The notes beneath the pieces were generated by a model. It did not search any database, was not told the DNA's origin, and was given only the letters and a program-made list of their open reading frames with translations. Both the position numbers and the translations under genes were made by a program. From Rhopalosiphum padi (lineage: Eukaryota; Arthropoda; Insecta; Hemiptera; Aphididae): 64,000 nucleotides of DNA. Shown here one piece after another: positions 63,501 to 64,000 of the stretch. The number at the start of each line of letters is the position of its first letter. Position 1 is the stretch's first letter. The DNA is taken from assembly GCF_020882245.1 (NCBI RefSeq), contig NC_083597.1, forward strand, positions 35,628,652-35,692,651. Reading direction: 5' to 3'.

Positions 63501-64000
63501 CTTTGGAAATAGGTAGTATGATTGTTCGGATCGGTCATCGTTTCTATATAAAAATGATAATTTCCCATGATAATGGGTGAAAAAGGATTTATAATTTATA
63601 TCATTTGAAAATAAACTGCGACGTTAAACATGCAATAATTGTTTTACACAATGCACACGTGTATAAAAAGGTAGTATAAATGCCGGTGAGAACGGTCCAA
63701 TCATCATCATCATAATTTTCGTGTCGTCATCATCGAGACCGTACCAGATTATATTTTATAGCAGGCACCGGCAACCCGCGACCCTCGGAACTTTTTGCTA
63801 CGGCAATCCAAATATATTTCATGGTTTTTAAAATTTAAATTTTATATCTTAAATTAAATTGATACAAATACATCTTAATCAAGACTATTTATATAATAAT
63901 GTGCACAGTGCACATCTCATGAGATAAGCTGTGAACGAGAAAGTAATCTAATCGTATATAATGTATATATCGTAATATACATTGATAATAAATTATTTTT
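60578..64000 (+). other. intron of the knirps-family gene, incomplete
   Basis: It begins at donor GTAATATT and has no acceptor followed by an SFFGR-like codon series before the window ends. It contains GC-richer patches (60660-61140, 61610-62110), CT repeats near 62340-62360 and a hAT-like end at 63762. Frames of 60-79 codons here match nothing. Confidence 0.7.
63762..64000. mobile_element. left end of a hAT-like element, cut by the window edge
   Basis: CAGGCACCGGCAACCCGCG, followed by ACCCTCGG and an AT-rich interior, resembles hAT ends of the CAGxGGTCGGCAACCCGCG type. The other end and the target duplication are outside the window. Confidence 0.4.

Noticed and set aside
1..64000. CRISPR arrays, operons, bacterial insertion sequences
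   Set aside because: No regularly spaced direct repeats or prokaryotic gene organisation exist; the window is spliced eukaryotic DNA.

Overview
The window looks like nuclear DNA from an aphid (Hemiptera, Aphididae). It is very AT-rich, the short motif TAGGTAGGTA/TACCTACC recurs throughout, introns run from under 100 bp to over 11 kb, and many small DNA-transposon remnants are present. No bacterial features (operons, ribosome binding sites, CRISPR) were seen. Splice sites and reading frames were worked out by hand; no database search was possible.

Four protein-coding genes can be supported. (1) 1655-23326, plus strand: a complete nine-exon SLC17-type major-facilitator anion/phosphate transporter (493 codons plus stop, every junction in frame). 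(2) 23929-25251, minus strand and convergent with gene 1: an RNF146/Iduna-type E3 ligase with a RING exon and a WWE exon. Its two lysine-rich linker exons look like tandem duplicates, and each carries a one-base frame change in this sequence. (3) 30217-38552, minus strand: a pickpocket-type DEG/ENaC sodium channel subunit, resolved from TM1 to the stop codon in eight exons; its N-terminal exon was not found. (4) 60500-60577, plus strand: the first DNA-binding exon of a knirps-family (NR0A) nuclear receptor, which continues beyond the right edge.

The DNA between and inside these genes is dominated by repeats. They include hAT-type elements (one with a perfect 8-bp target duplication at 26704/27233), a terminal-inverted-repeat element carrying transposase-like debris just upstream of RNF146 (25597-26702), two TTAA-flanked foldback elements (27637-28098 and 30432-30820), two Tc1/mariner-like MITEs (10355-10828 and 49513-50234), a further MITE family with three traces, and decayed non-LTR reverse-transcriptase pieces inside the channel gene.

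From about 47 to 64 kb the DNA becomes patchily GC-rich, with simple repeats and a few exon-like segments but no conserved protein exon before the knirps-family one. This fits the 5' UTR and regulatory landscape of a developmental transcription factor. No operon-like cooperation among the genes is apparent. I saw no convincing undescribed system; the best leads are the frame-disrupted duplicated linker exons of RNF146, the decayed DEG/ENaC N-terminal exon, and the foldback elements.
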